A stretch of 64,000 nt of DNA from Galeopsis tetrahit. Taxonomy: Eukaryota; Streptophyta; Magnoliopsida; Lamiales; Lamiaceae. This document shows, piece by piece, positions 1 through 12,186 of this stretch. The position numbers and the translations under genes are program-made. The first letter of the stretch is position 1. Each line of letters starts with the position of its first letter. The stretch lies in assembly GCA_963675135.1 (NCBI GenBank), contig OY776129.1:60637028-60701027 (forward strand), given 5' to 3'. The notes beneath the pieces were generated by a model. It searched no databases, was not told the DNA's origin, and worked only from the letters and a program-made list of their open reading frames with translations.

Positions 1-175
1 TTTTCCTACATTTTGTACTTTTCTGAAGAAAATCAAAACCCAAGTTGATTGCAGATTGGACTCGAAAACGAATAGGATAAACGCACCAAAGAGTATAGAC
101 TGCAGAGAGAGAGAAAGAGAGGAAGTAATCAACAGAATAATCAGACGGTGGAAATTGTTCAGATCATTGAACCAG
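1..175 (+). other. 5' flank or leader of the epimerase-like gene
   Basis: Contains a GA-rich stretch at about 103-122 typical of plant leaders. The reading frame of exon 1 has no stop up to the window edge, so an upstream start cannot be excluded. Confidence 0.4.
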
Positions 176-1587
176 ATGCCTTTGAATGGCCTCCAAAGGG
201 TTACTCTCTCTGAACCTGGCGGTTCATCTCTTGAGGTACAACTCTTTACTCTACACACCTTAACTTTTTCAGACAATTAAAAGAAAAATCGAACCAGGTG
301 CTTCTAAATGGCGGCCAAATTGTCTCTTGGAAGAATGATCGCGGAGAAGAGCTTCTGTTTATCAGAAACAAGGTATGTGTCTGATTATCTAATCAAGAAT
401 CATCAACTCTTGGTAATGTTATATGTATATACTATCAAAGAGTTTAATCTTGTGGATTGAAATGTTTTCTTTGATCAGAATGCTGCAAGATCACCTATGT
501 CCATTTTGGGTGGAATATCCATCTGCTTTCCTCAGGTTATAAGCTCTATGACACCCTTCTTTCTCTATATATAACCATATTAATACAATCTTTTACAGGC
601 CACTAGTTTAGTGCCATTTGAGCCTAATGAATACGTAAGAACAAGATTATGGTCATTAGATTACGCCCCTCTTGATCGTTCTTCCAACGACAGCCAATCG
701 TCTGTTAATCTCCTCTTACAATCGTCGGACAAAGATTTGAAGAAGTGGCCTTGTAGGTATGTATGATCACTCATCACGAGTGTCAATCTTGTTTCAAGAA
801 CCTCTGTTTCTCACAAGTGTATATGGTGTCATGCAGATTTGAGCTGCGAATTAAGATTTCGATTAGTCCAGGAAAGCTCACACTAATGCCATCGGTGATA
901 AACGTTGGTGATAAGTCATTCTCATTCACATTTGCACTGCGCAATTGCTTATCAGTTTCTGATATCAGGTTTGCTCAGTTCTTATTGATCACCATATAGT
1001 TTTGTGTAATAGTAATATTTAATTTTATGCATTGTGTGAATTCAGTGAGGTACGCGTTGAAGGTCTGGAGACGCTCGATTATTTAGACAATTCGTTGCAT
1101 AAAGAGAGGTTCACTGAGCAAGCAGATGCTCTTACCTTTGATGAAGAGGTTTAATTTCCCCTAACATGTTGTCGTTTTCGTGTTGTTGGTAACACGACTA
1201 TATAATTCCTGCAGGTTAACCGCGTTTATTTAAACACGCCATCAAAAATCGCGGTTATAGACCACGGGAAGAAGAGAACATTTGTGATACACAAACAAGG
1301 CTTCCCTGATGCTGGTTAGGACCATATATTTTTTTCGTGTTTTTTTTTTTACGTTAGTGATTCGAGGTCAATTTTTTTGTCCAGGGGTGTGGAATCCATG
1401 GGATAAACCTAGTAAGGGTGTTCCATACAAAACAATGTTGTCAGTGGATTCATCTGTTATTGAAAAACCAGTTGTGTTAAAACCATGCCAAGTTTGGAGA
1501 GGATATCAAGAGATTTCAAATGTGTCTTCAAGCTATTGTAGTGGCCAATTGGATCCAAGAAAGGTGGTTCAAGGTACAAGTTATTAA
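176..1587 (+). CDS. Glucose-6-phosphate 1-epimerase-like protein (aldose 1-epimerase family), probable catalytic-site loss
   Basis: Eight exons with GT-AG introns: 176-235, 298-372, 479-535, 599-756, 837-968, 1046-1148, 1215-1314, 1385-1587; 888 nt, 295 residues, with all phases consistent. Family landmarks are GGQIVSWKNDRGEELLF (about 25-41), GGISICFPQ (56-64), EVRVEGLETLDYLDN, RFTEQADALTF, VWNPWDK (230-236) and CSGQLDP near the C-terminus. The family interconverts alpha and beta hexose-6-phosphates in the cytosol. Here the segment normally reading QHGFARN is PNEYVRT, so the His is N74; the active-site His of the FAYHTYF-type motif is R152; the active-site Glu of the IE/VE motif is D250; and the loop after WNPWDK is about six residues shorter. 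Folding core conserved, chemistry doubtful. ATG at 176 fits the family N-terminus, although the frame stays open to the window edge. The CDS ends about 30 nt before AATAAA-like signals. Confidence 0.88.
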
Positions 1588-2573
1588 GCTAAGAATTGAT
1601 GGAGTACAAAATAGACATGATTATAAATAAATGTTGCTGTAAAAAATAAATAATCTCTATTAATTTATCATTTTCAGTCAGCATAAATAACCACTTAGAA
1701 TAGGATTTAATCTCCCATTCAGTATTAACGTGGAGATTTTTTTTTTATTATTAACAAAAAATATTTAAAATGCATGATCTAGAGTTCTGGACTGCAAAGT
1801 ATTTAGATGAATGGATTTAAATGTGCAAGTATTTATTTCCTTTTCCAATTGAACTATTACACCTCTGTAAATTGGGATGAAATTTGTTAAAATTTTAGTT
1901 TTCCACGTTTTATTTCATTTATATAATGGTTGACATGTGTGAGATTTAATTTTAGTGAAAAGTAAACCACATGAATCAAACTCTTTTAAATTTAATTTAC
2001 AAGTTTAATTAATAGGGTGGATGCGATTTTGCCTCTCTCTCTAGGCATTTTTGACGTAAAATCGATTTAGACGCACCAACCCGTCTATTTTCAACTTTTG
2101 CAATCCTTTTATTTGCTTAAATTGTCATTTATTTTAATTATAAATAGATCTTGTAATACCCTTCAATAATATATTTCAATACATCTATTTTGTACATAAA
2201 CAATCGTATATATATAAAGTTTGTAGGACGTTATATTACCCGGTATAGTCTACAACCCAATACCTATCATTCTGTCATACCTTGCCATCGAGAATTGGCC
2301 CACTAACTAAAGCCCAATCACATAAACAGGTAGGATATGATATTAAAACTAACAATATATGTACAATTACATTGCAACTTTTCAAGGAAAAATATATAAA
2401 AAAACTAGGTTGTATGAGATTTTAGATAGTCAATTACGAAATTACATTTCACTTTAATTTTCACACACAGAGTTTAAAATATGATAATTTATTGTATATT
2501 TTTGTTTAATAGTAACTGATATATGATGGTAGTAAAGAATAATGTAGCACTTGTATTATATTTATAAATCATA
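1588..2573. other. Intergenic, nothing recognised
   Basis: AT-rich sequence downstream of the epimerase-like gene. AATAAA-like polyadenylation signals lie at about 1625-1650. No ORF with family resemblance and no terminal repeat was seen. Confidence 0.5.
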
Positions 2574-2875
2574 CTCCTTTCATATCGGATTACTTATACA
2601 CTAGTTTTATTGGTAATTACTTTTCCACAAAAAAAAAAAAAAAATTCATAAACTTCACTAACAATATTTACAATTTTACATAAAATATTATTTTTTCTCG
2701 TCCATTAACTTTATTTTCACTCTCAACCATTGTCATTTAACTTCACTTTATTCACAATGAATCACACATTGACTTTAAATGAGGCCCCCACTAGTGAACA
2801 TTCTGTCCAAATTTCTTCTTAAAACATGTGCTCATATCTATGAGAATGAAATTTAATGGACCGAGGGAGAGGGAG
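2574..2875. mobile_element. Stowaway-like MITE, diverged left end
   Basis: Left end TA-CTCCTTTCATA; right end GAGGGAGAGGGAG-TA, the reverse of CTCCCTCTCCCTC, flanked by TA dinucleotides. About 302 bp, no coding content. Confidence 0.55.
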
Positions 2876-3294
2876 TATTACTTTTCACCTCACACACGTA
2901 CATACACATAATCTAACAAATTTATTTATTTTATACATTAAAGTTTATGAAGTTATCCTTCATATCCTCGTTATTTCATTTTCATATTTGTGTCATTAGA
3001 CATGCGGGAGAAATCTGGATGGAATGAGCCACCAGATAGGTAATACTCTTCAATAATGATCATTTTTCTCATAAAACTTTCACAGGTAAGTGAACATAGA
3101 ATTTTGAGGGTTAATTTAATAAATTTTTATGTATAAAATAAAAAATGAGTTTATTTGTATGCAGGTATACACCATAATATTTTGTATAAAACTGTAAATA
3201 TTGTGAGTATTTTAGTTCATAAAAAGTTTTGTTTTAAAAGTTCAAAAATTATTTTTTTTAAAAAAATATATTTTTATCAAATTATTACTAGTGA

Positions 3295-3440
3295 GAATGA
3301 AGTAATATAGGACAAAGTGGGATAGCTCAAGTGGTTAGAGCACCACTACCTAGGCTTTAGATCCTGGGTTCGAGTCATGGGAAGGGGAAAAAGGATGGGT
3401 ATTTAATGTAATTCAAAAAAAAAAGAATGAAGTAATATAG
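3295..3440 (+). mobile_element. tRNA-derived SINE copy 1, with target duplication
   Basis: Body 3311-3424 starts GACAAAGTGGGATAGCTC, with a tRNA-like box A around TAGCTCAAGTGGTTAGAGC and a box B GGTTCGAGTC at about 3368-3377, and ends in an A-run. It is flanked by a perfect 16-bp direct repeat, GAATGAAGTAATATAG (3295-3310 and 3425-3440). About 114 bp; it is too degenerate in the acceptor stem and too long to be a tRNA gene. Confidence 0.85.
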
Positions 3441-4268
3441 TATACTCCATGTTTAATATAATATATACTCGTATGTAATTTCCTGATAAGAAAGAGTAGA
3501 TATTTAACAGAAAATCCGGCTTGATTGTTGGATTCTAATGATATTCGAATTACATGAAAAAAAAAGAAAAGGTTTTCGAATTACTGTTAATAGTATCTGT
3601 TAAAAGTGCACATGAGATGCTGAAATGACAACTGATTTTTGTCTGTATTGGATGGGACGCTTACAAGTTCTCTAATTAAACTAAATACACTTTATTCCAT
3701 GTAATTATTTTAAGATTTCAATCGTAAAACATAATTATAATTATTTAGAATATACAGCGGGAGATAGGATTTATAATATTTTCATGTCAGTTAACATTTT
3801 TTTTGGAAACATCATGTCATTTATTATTACTGAATTTAGGAGTGTGCAAAAATACCTTACTTGACCGGAAAAAAAAGATTAGAACGGAATCAGACAGGCT
3901 AGTTTTTATTATAGTTAAGACGTTAAATAGGAATTGTAGTGCCAATTTTATTTGTTGACAAATTTTTGTATATATGGAGGCTTTAACACTGCTAAAATTA
4001 GGAGTAAATTTTATGTTTGTAATTTTTGAATTTTGAGCAATCGGTATTAAAGGTTGATTAGACACCAGAAATTATATTTTTAAAAGACAGTGTATCTGTC
4101 TAAAAATTGGAGTGAATAATTTTATTTTAAGGCTGTTATTTCACAAGGAAAATGTTTGGATTTCATCCTTGACCAAAAGGTCCAAAACTAAACCCTTAAT
4201 TAGCAAGAAGTCGAAATGACAACTTTAACCCTGCTTTTTCACTTTTCCTTCACACTAATCCGGGACAA
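3441..4268. other. Intergenic, nothing recognised
   Basis: AT-rich, with no coding or repeat structure seen. Confidence 0.4.
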
Positions 4269-4521
4269 GGAGAGTGAAGGGTTGGTCTGCTATGAACTCG
4301 AGTGCATGTTGTGCACCCTAGTCCATGTTGCACTTTTCAGTTAGTGACTTACACTTTTTGGTAAATGGTGTTGCACTTTTCAATTATTAAACTGTATAAG
4401 TAATAATTGAAAAATCCAACACCATTTACCAAAAAGTGTAAGTCAGTAAACTGAAAAGTGCACATGGACTAGGGTGCACAGCATGCACTCGAGTGCATAC
4501 TAGACTTTACCGGAGAGTGAA
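4269..4521. mobile_element. Small Mutator-like foldback element A
   Basis: Element body 4279-4511 (233 bp) is almost wholly an inverted repeat: the left arm to about 4388 pairs with 4400-4511, around a short AT loop. Ends are GGGTTGGTCTGCTATG and, reversed, GGTAAAGTCTAGTATG, both followed by ACTCGAGTGCATG (with one mismatch). Flanked by a perfect 10-bp direct repeat GGAGAGTGAA (4269-4278 and 4512-4521), the size expected of Mutator-like transposition. The arms carry short repeats of the type TTGCACTTTTCAGTTA, shared with the elements at 17.5 and 34.5 kb. Confidence 0.82.
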
Positions 4522-5499
4522 TGTATTTTCAAAATTTCAAATAAGAAAGTATTTTTAAAAATGAAACCAAACTCTGTCCAAAAAATAAATATGAAACCCA
4601 ACCATATCCAAAAATAAAGGAAAGAAACCAAACTAGCTTTATAAATCTTTCTGGAAATTGTAGAATTTATTTAGAGTTGAAATTCAAGAATTTACTAAAT
4701 ATGAATGAGAAGAGTTATAGTGAAGATCTGATAGGAAAAGATGTGGACATTATTGTTGTGTTGTAGTGTTGTAGAAATTACTTACACTTATAATTCTTCT
4801 AAATGTGGTCCAAAATAAATGCCTTAAAATAGGGATTTGCGCCTCCAAATATATATATATATATGATCTTGCCCCTAACCTATATATTGTTATCATTACA
4901 TCTGCAGACTGTCTTTCATAAATCAAAGCTACCACGCGCGCCTGCCTTTTCATTAAATTTTTAATATTTTAATACCAACAATATCACATACATTTAATCT
5001 AGTAAAATAATCATATAATTACTGTACATTATTTTACAAAAAATACCCAGAAGTAACACAGTTACACATAAGTTTGTTTGTTTGGTTAGTTCGAAATCCA
5101 ATCTTCAAATGAGATACTCCGTATTACACAATGAAACGAAATTCAACTTCACAATTTGTTCTTAATTAATTTCATCCACAATGTTATGAGCGATACGTAC
5201 AACTTAATTGCGTACTTAAATATTATAGAATTTCTCCATTTCACAATACACTTATAATACGTACGCAGTCGGATTCTTAGATCGAGTAGTAATTCCGGTG
5301 TTTAATTAATTTTATATCATGTACTTCATTTGTTCCTTTATTATTAAATTAAACGTTTACTTTTTTTTACGTGTTTTAAAAAATATAATATTAAAATAAT
5401 ATTAAATTGATGAAAAACGATAATTTATAAAGATAAATGTAGAATTTTTTAAAAAATATATATAAAAAAAATAGTGAATTGTTGATATTTAAAAAAATA
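4522..5499. other. Intergenic, nothing recognised
   Basis: AT-rich, with a short (TA)n run near 4851-4863. Confidence 0.4.
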
Positions 5500-5501
5500 T
5501 A

Positions 5502-5784
5502 CTCCCTCCGTCCCGGAGGAACTTGCACCCTTTGACCGGCACACATTTTAAGAAATGTGTAAGAAAAGGTGTAATGATTGATGTTTTGAGGGGTAATTTT
5601 GTAAACTTTTATGAATAAAGTAAAGTAAAAAGTAAATTGAGTGTGGAAAAGTAATGGCATATAGGTAAATATGAGTATATTTCAAGGGTGAGGGTTGTGA
5701 AGATATTTCCTTTTATGGAGTGTGCAAATTGGTATGGGACATCCATATATGGAAAGTGTGCAAATTCCTGTGGGACGGAGGGAG
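5502..5784. mobile_element. Stowaway MITE
   Basis: Terminal inverted repeats CTCCCTCCGTCCC and GGGACGGAGGGAG flanked by TA target duplications. About 283 bp; internal sequence closely resembles the MITE at 29947-30230. Confidence 0.88.
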
Positions 5785-5866
5785 TATAAATTAAGTTAGC
5801 TAATATTGATAATGTTGTAAAGCACAATAATAATTAATTTAAAGATAAAACAAAGAATATTGGAAC

Positions 5867-6408
5867 ACTGGGTACAAGGACGGAGCCACATAGGGTCCAG
5901 CGGGGGCAGTGGGCCCCCACCAATTTTTTTTTTTATTATGTATATTTCTTCCGTTTATAATTATTTGTATACTTTTTTTTTATTTGAGACGTTTCAAAAT
6001 TATTTGTACACTCATAATATGTAAATAATCTACAAAATTAATATTCTCACTATATCATTTTATTTTTAAAATTGTCACTCATTTTAATCTACATTCTTCC
6101 CTACATTTCACTAATTTTTTTTAACACCTCATTAAATTTCTTTTATACCTCACTAAATCACCAAAAATACACCTCACTAAATTCACATTTCTTAAAAAGT
6201 GAACTTATCAACGTATTCAAGTCATTACGGGATGGAGGGAATATATTTTAAGTTATACATTTGTCTAATAATTTTAACACCGTTTCACCTATTATGAGTC
6301 GGAACAATCAAAATTTATAATGAATTAAATATAATATTATTTTGTCTTTATAGTAATGTAAATCGGGCCCCCCAATCTAAAATTTCTGGCTCCGTCATTG
6401 ACTGGGTA
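5867..6408. mobile_element. Non-autonomous hAT element containing a Stowaway-like insert
   Basis: Body 5875-6400 (526 bp) begins CAAGGACGGAGCC and ends with the reverse of CAATGACGGAGCC. It is flanked by a perfect 8-bp direct repeat ACTGGGTA (5867-5874, 6401-6408), diagnostic of hAT. Inside, from about 5945 to 6242, lies a Stowaway-like block ending GGGATGGAGGGAA. The same block occupies the same place in the hAT element at 9326-10147. Confidence 0.85.
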
Positions 6409-6890
6409 GAAAGAAGAGTGATGAAAAGGTGGGTGTTTCTTTATTTCTTTCTTTTAGCATTTTAGAGGGAAACACAAATGTAAACGCAGTTACTGTGTGT
6501 GTCTGTGCAAAAAAGTGAAACTGAGAAGTCAACCATGCACGGGCAGCCGCAAATTTAACGTTAGCAAACAAAACCCAGCTGGTGTAATTTTATTTATTTA
6601 TTGGAGAGATTTGGAATTAATTAATTACTATTATTATTTTTGTGATGAGTAATATTCATGCACGCGAAAGCAACAATCCCTGTGCACTTCAGAACCAACT
6701 CCGACATCCTCTTTGTGAATATACTTAATTATTTTAATTGAATATACTGTATATAGGAGTATATGTAGGCCTGGTTTTATGCATGTATACCTAAAAATTA
6801 TTTTATCTGTCTTACTCTTTACTGAATAGTTAGTTCGTGTCACCACGTTGATTTTGAGGTCGGCCAACACTCTAATTTGTGAGTAAAATT

Positions 6891-7018
6891 TAAATTAAAT
6901 CGAAGAAGTATGATAATTCAAGTGGTTAGAGTATTATTTAAAACTTGAGTTCTTGAGTTCGATCGAGTTATGGGAAGAGGGTTAGGAATATTATAAAAAA
7001 GAAAAGCCTAAATTAAAT
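6891..7018 (+). mobile_element. tRNA-derived SINE copy 2, diverged
   Basis: Head GTATGATAATTCAAGTGG and box-B-like GAGTTCGATC resemble the SINE at 3311; it ends in an A-rich tail near 6996. Flanked by the direct repeat TAAATTAAAT (6891-6900 and 7009-7018). Confidence 0.72.
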
Positions 7019-8686
7019 TTGGACGCAATTCCCTAGATTATATTGGGTCGATATATAAGTTATCAAATTATTCGGATTGTTTATTACGGTTTTTTTTTTG
7101 TGATATGAGATAAAAGAGAAAATGACTTAATTATATGTAATATTGTATTTTTTTTTGAAGTACATGTGTATTATTCTTCTATTTAAAGAAGTGACAAAAA
7201 AAAACTGTGAGTTGAATTGGTATTAAAATCGAACCAAATGAATATTCTCATAAAATTCGTACAAGTTATAAATAAAAAGTCTATGTAATTATATGTTAGT
7301 GCATGTAAGGGAAGGTGTGTATAATAGTAACACATAGTATATATTAATACAGACATGAGAGTTTATTTTTTTTGTTTGACTTGCAATTTTCTTTCAGTCG
7401 GATTAGACCCACAATTTTTTGTGACACTTTCCTAATTTATGCTAATATGCATGTATAATATTGCATTAAATTGTGTTTGATTATGTGCAAATGATCTCAA
7501 TGAACAAACCAATCAATTAATTTAGACCCGTATAATTTTTTAGGGACCCACTTTCTTTTACCTTTCACATATATAAGCAAAGTTTAGGGGATGCAAATTT
7601 CTATATCAACCATCTAATAAAATTTGTTAGGTTTATTATATTATTTATATTTTATTTTAATAATTTTTAGACTTATTGGAATCAATTCAATTTAGAGTCA
7701 AATTTTGTACGACCGCGCGACGTTCAATGCTCGTCGTTTTGAGCCATGTATTTACATGAGTTGCATAACTAAATTTGGGTTATTTTGCACACTAGAGCCA
7801 AAACGGTTAACTCAATCATTTCACAAACATGTTTCTTTATTTTAATTAATTAATTTAAAATCAGAATTATTAAAGCAGTACCTGCAACAAAATCTTTATT
7901 TACCATGGATGGCGAGGCAATAACTGACAACAACAAATATAAACAATGGCGAATTAAATACATTGTGTTTTATGGCTTCCTTTCGTACGATCGATGGAGC
8001 AAATATAATAATTCTTTAATACATTGATAATTAAATTACCAAAATTCTCCTCAAGATTGGTCCAAATTAAAAATAAAATAAAATGTGCCCTAGAATTTTC
8101 AAATGCTGTAAATTTGTTTTATACTCGAGTCAAATAAGCAAAATCATGTAACAATCAATCGATTTAAACATGAAAAAAACATTATGAGTAAAATGACTTT
8201 GCATCACGTACTCGGCATTTCTTTTTTCTTTTTTACATCATTTTAGGGGTGGATATATGCTTCGTATATTTCAATAACTAAATTCTTTTGATAATTTAAT
8301 TGAACAAACTATAACATTATAATTTACCTCAATATATAATTATATATGGACTTAAGATGTTCCAAAGTGTATTATAGACTTTATAGTCATTCTTAATCAC
8401 TTCTCCAAATTTTCATCAAACACACTCTTATTCCTCACTTTTAAAACATTCCTTCTCGTGAGCAGCCTACCATACCCTCCCCCAAGCTTCACCATATTTA
8501 ATTTTCACCATCATACCCCATAAACTATATATATGTTTCTCATTTAAAAAACCTCCAACCCTACTTGCTTACATAGAAGGCTTTATTGAAAAATTTCAAG
8601 TCCCTAGTCCCAGAATTTTAATGTTATAAACTTTATTCCACTCAATCCAATCGACTTTATTAGGAGTAACATTGCCCTATAATTTC
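7019..8686. other. Intergenic, nothing recognised
   Basis: About 1.7 kb of AT-rich sequence with no ORF or repeat that I can assign. Confidence 0.4.
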
Positions 8687-9305
8687 TAGGGATGGTTCAG
8701 TACGGTATACTGAATCATACCGATATCATATCGAAAATTTCGATATTGAAAATATTGATACCATTATTATACCAAAAATTTCAGTATATCAAAAATTCGA
8801 TAAGAAAATTCTAATATCGAATGTTGTACCGAAAATTTGGTATGTCGTATCATACCGAAATATTGATATATCACTTCATACCTAATTATACCGATTTTTT
8901 TTTATTTGTTTAATTTTTTTTAATTAATTATATTATAATGGAATTGATCAATTGAAGAAAGTGAATCACGATTCACGAATTCACGACTGATGGACTGAGT
9001 AAAAATTATTTGTACGTTTTAGTTTTTTATTTATTTAATTAATAATGTAATATTATAAATTATATTATAAAAATATTATTTTATTAATATTTCGGTATTC
9101 GATATACCGAAATTATTCATATTTTTGGTATACCAAAATTATCGAAATTTTCAGTATGCGGTATGACCATTTTTCATACCATTATCATACCGAAAATTTC
9201 AGTACGACATCAGATATCATACCGTACCGAAAATATCGATAATTTCGATATTTTTTCTGTATGATAAGTCCGATATACCGAAATTTCGCTATATTTTCCC
9301 ACCGT
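8687..9305. repeat. Dense array of TACCGAAA / TTTCGGTA inverted motifs, probable non-autonomous DNA element
   Basis: About 600 bp built from short self-complementary words (ATACCGAAAATTTCGGTAT type, many variants) facing both ways. Left border near TAGGGATGG and right border near CCCACCGTGA suggest a DNA transposon with short TIRs, but no clear target duplication was found. Confidence 0.5.
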
Positions 9306-9317
9306 GAGATTATTTGA

Positions 9318-10155
9318 TCTCTGACAAGGGCGGAGCCTCCTTATAGCTAAGGAGGGCTCCAGCCCACCTTAGTTTTTGAGATTTTTCTATTATATATTTT
9401 ATCCGTTCCGTGATTATTTGCACACTCTTACGTTTTAAAATTATCTCTCTCAATATAAAAATGCTCCACAAAATTAATATTCTTCAAATATTAATTTTTA
9501 AAATTGTCACTCATTTTTACCTACATTTTACTTCAAACCTCACCAAATTTACTTTACATTTCACTAAATCACCTAAAATACCCCACATTTATCTTACATC
9601 ACCAACCACTAAATCACATTTTCTAAAAAATTGCAACTCATATACAACTCGAATCAGTAATCTTTACATAAATAAAAGAGAGTTTTTACCATCAATCCAT
9701 ATTAATTTTTATTAAATTATTTGTAAAATATACAAATTTAACTATTTACACAATTTAAAATTTTAATTAAATAACCTCCAAAAGTTTTCAGAATTTATCA
9801 ACTATCTTTGAATTATCTAAAAAGTTAGTTGAGACAAATAAGGTGCAATTGTGTGCTCTGATTACGAGATTGGTTATCAATGTTCAAACGAACATTTTCA
9901 ATAATGAAGCATCTCAAGAGTGTTATTCCAAACAAAATGGAAATCAATTAATTTATCAGGTTATATGTTTGTTAACATTGAAAGAGAGTTGTTTGAAGAC
10001 ATTAATTATGATTTTATTATTGATGAATTCTACCGAATAAAAAATCGTATGTTGCTACTTATATAATTTTTTTTTACTAATTTTATATTTTGTATTGCAT
10101 TCATTCAAGCTAGTCCATTTAAAAAAAAAAACCTGGCTCCGCCCATGTCTCTGAC
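9318..10155 (+). mobile_element. hAT element, internally deleted, with nested Stowaway-like block
   Basis: Body 9326-10147 (822 bp) begins AAGGGCGGAGCC and ends with the reverse of CATGGGCGGAGCC, inside a perfect 8-bp direct repeat TCTCTGAC (9318-9325, 10148-10155). A Stowaway-like block starts near 9398, with TCCGTTCCGTGATTATTTG. The right part keeps the end of a hAT transposase gene. Confidence 0.88.
9870..10052 (+). pseudogene. C-terminal remnant of a hAT-family transposase
   Basis: In two frames the bases read TFSIMKHLKSVIPNKMEI, then, after a disrupted stretch, NIERELFEDINYDFIIDEFY followed by RIKNRM. This matches the family pattern in which an FS-x-MK-x-(L/V)K...RNKM segment is followed by IERE and IIDEF in the C-terminal dimerisation region of plant hAT (TTF-type/DUF4371) transposases. 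The frame is broken between the two parts, and the DDE catalytic core is missing, so the element cannot move by itself. Confidence 0.75.
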
Positions 10156-11544
10156 CCTACGTTTTAAAAAGAGCATGTTTTTCATTAGGTTGCTATGGTA
10201 CTTATTAATTAATTGGATTTTATGGTGTATATATAAAGGTTGGTTACACACTTAACCTTATTGGAATTTGTTTTAGGAGTTTTTAGATGACGAGGGATTT
10301 TGAAAATTCAAGATGTGTATTATTTTTTTGGAGATAATACATGAATTGAATCTCAATTAGTAATACTTATTTTACCAACTCTACTACGGAGTATTTACCG
10401 CATTTATTTTATTTTAGATATAAATTTTCATAATATTTTTTTAGTGGCATCTAAAAAATACTTTCTCCATGTCCCAGTGAAGTTATCCAACCAAATCATC
10501 CCCAATACATCTATTTATCCTATTATAGGAGTATTGTTTAACCTCCAAAATTCATGGATAACTTTTGGCAAATATCTTTAGACAAGCATGCATGTATTTT
10601 TAATAGTCACCGAAAATGTTCAATCATAGATTTCATAACAGGATTCGCTCGCTCTATATCACTAAAATGCATGCTCTATACATGACTACGATTTTTTGTT
10701 GTTACATTAAAAAATATATATAAGAAATTTGACAAATTTATGAAGAAATAAGTAATAATTCAGATAATTGGAAGAGTCATCTGAGAACAGATTGCAGAAT
10801 TGCAAGGTTAGCTCAAAAAGTTGTGAAATGATAGACTTACAGAAGTAAAAAGCTGGATTTTTTTATTTATTTATTACATTAAACATCCTCTGACATGATC
10901 TCCCCTTTGTCGTTAAAATCTAGTTGGCCTTTATTGTCTCCCCCTTCCGTTCTCCACCATAAAAAAAAAAACACAAGAGAATTACTGTAATAAAAATAAA
11001 ACTGTATATATTAATTCTACCATAAAAGAAATTTATTTGGTTTACTTTTCTGTCTCACGATAAGGATTGCTCCTTCAATTAATTCTCTATTGTGTCGAAT
11101 TGAATTTCTGTAATTATTAACGACGGGTTGAATAAGTGATGTATAATAAATTCCAGTTATTAATTTTTTTTATGCAATTATTTAATGCTCAAGTTATATA
11201 CACAACTTTCAGTTGAGAAAATAAAATACATATATGATAAAAAAAACATTGTATGAAGAAAAAACAAAAAACAAATGGCCGGTGTAATTACACGAATTTA
11301 TATTGAATTAAACGTCGTCATTGTAAAATGATCTTCAAATCATGAAAAAACATCACATCAAACCAGTTATATTTGATGGGCTCGATAAAAAAAAAAAAAA
11401 AAAAAAAAAAACCCAACAAACAATTTATACGTGAGCTATGGGTAACAATTTATAAAAAAAATAAAATACCCCAATTAAATTAATGAATACTAATGAGTTG
11501 ATGCCTAACAATTGTTATTTATTTCAGGCTCAATATATATAATA
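10156..11544. other. Intergenic, nothing recognised
   Basis: AT-rich; a pure A-run lies at about 11388-11411. Confidence 0.4.
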
Positions 11545-11837
11545 CTCCCTCCGTCCAATTTTATTATGCACACTTCTCCAAAACACGGGTTTTAATGAAT
11601 ATTGATTAGTTTATTCATAAAGTAGATAAATTGAGGGTATGATAGGGTATTGTAGGGTCCATTTGTTAATAAATGATTGTTTATGAATAAATTGAATGAC
11701 AAAGTGGGTAAATAAGTGATGGTAGGAGGGTGAAGATAAAGTAGTATGAATAATATTGTTTTCAAAAGGGGTATGGACATAATAAAATTGGACAACCAAA
11801 AAAGAAAAGTGGGAATAATGAAATTGGATGGAGGGAA
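11545..11837. mobile_element. Stowaway MITE
   Basis: Ends CTCCCTCCGTCCAATTTTA and the reverse of TTCCCTCCATCCAATTT, flanked by TA. About 293 bp. Confidence 0.8.
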
Positions 11838-11923
11838 TATATATCTATATTTATTGGCATACGCTGTCACGAAAAACTTTTTTTATTTTGGAATTCTGGA
11901 CCATTATAATACAGTAAATATTA

Positions 11924-12186
11924 CTCCCTCCGTCCCACTATAAGTTTCTCACTTTCTTTTTTTAGATGTCCCACTATAAGTTTTCCATTCCATTTTTGGT
12001 AAATTATTTTCTCTCTCACAATCACATCATTTACACTTTATCTATTATTTTATCATACTTCACCTCATACTAATCTATTATTTTCTCTCTCACCATCACA
12101 TCACTTGTACTACATCTATTATTTTATCATATTCCTTAATTAAAACACTCAAAAGAAGTGAGAAACTTATACCTGGACGGAGGGAG
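11924..12186. mobile_element. Stowaway MITE
   Basis: Ends CTCCCTCCGTCCCACTATAA and GGACGGAGGGAG, flanked by TA. About 263 bp, related to the MITE at 48784-49064. Confidence 0.87.

Noticed and set aside
3311..3390. tRNA-like sequence with boxes A and B
   Set aside because: No acceptor-stem pairing or mature 3' end, a long A-tail and flanking direct repeats; it is a SINE, not a tRNA gene.
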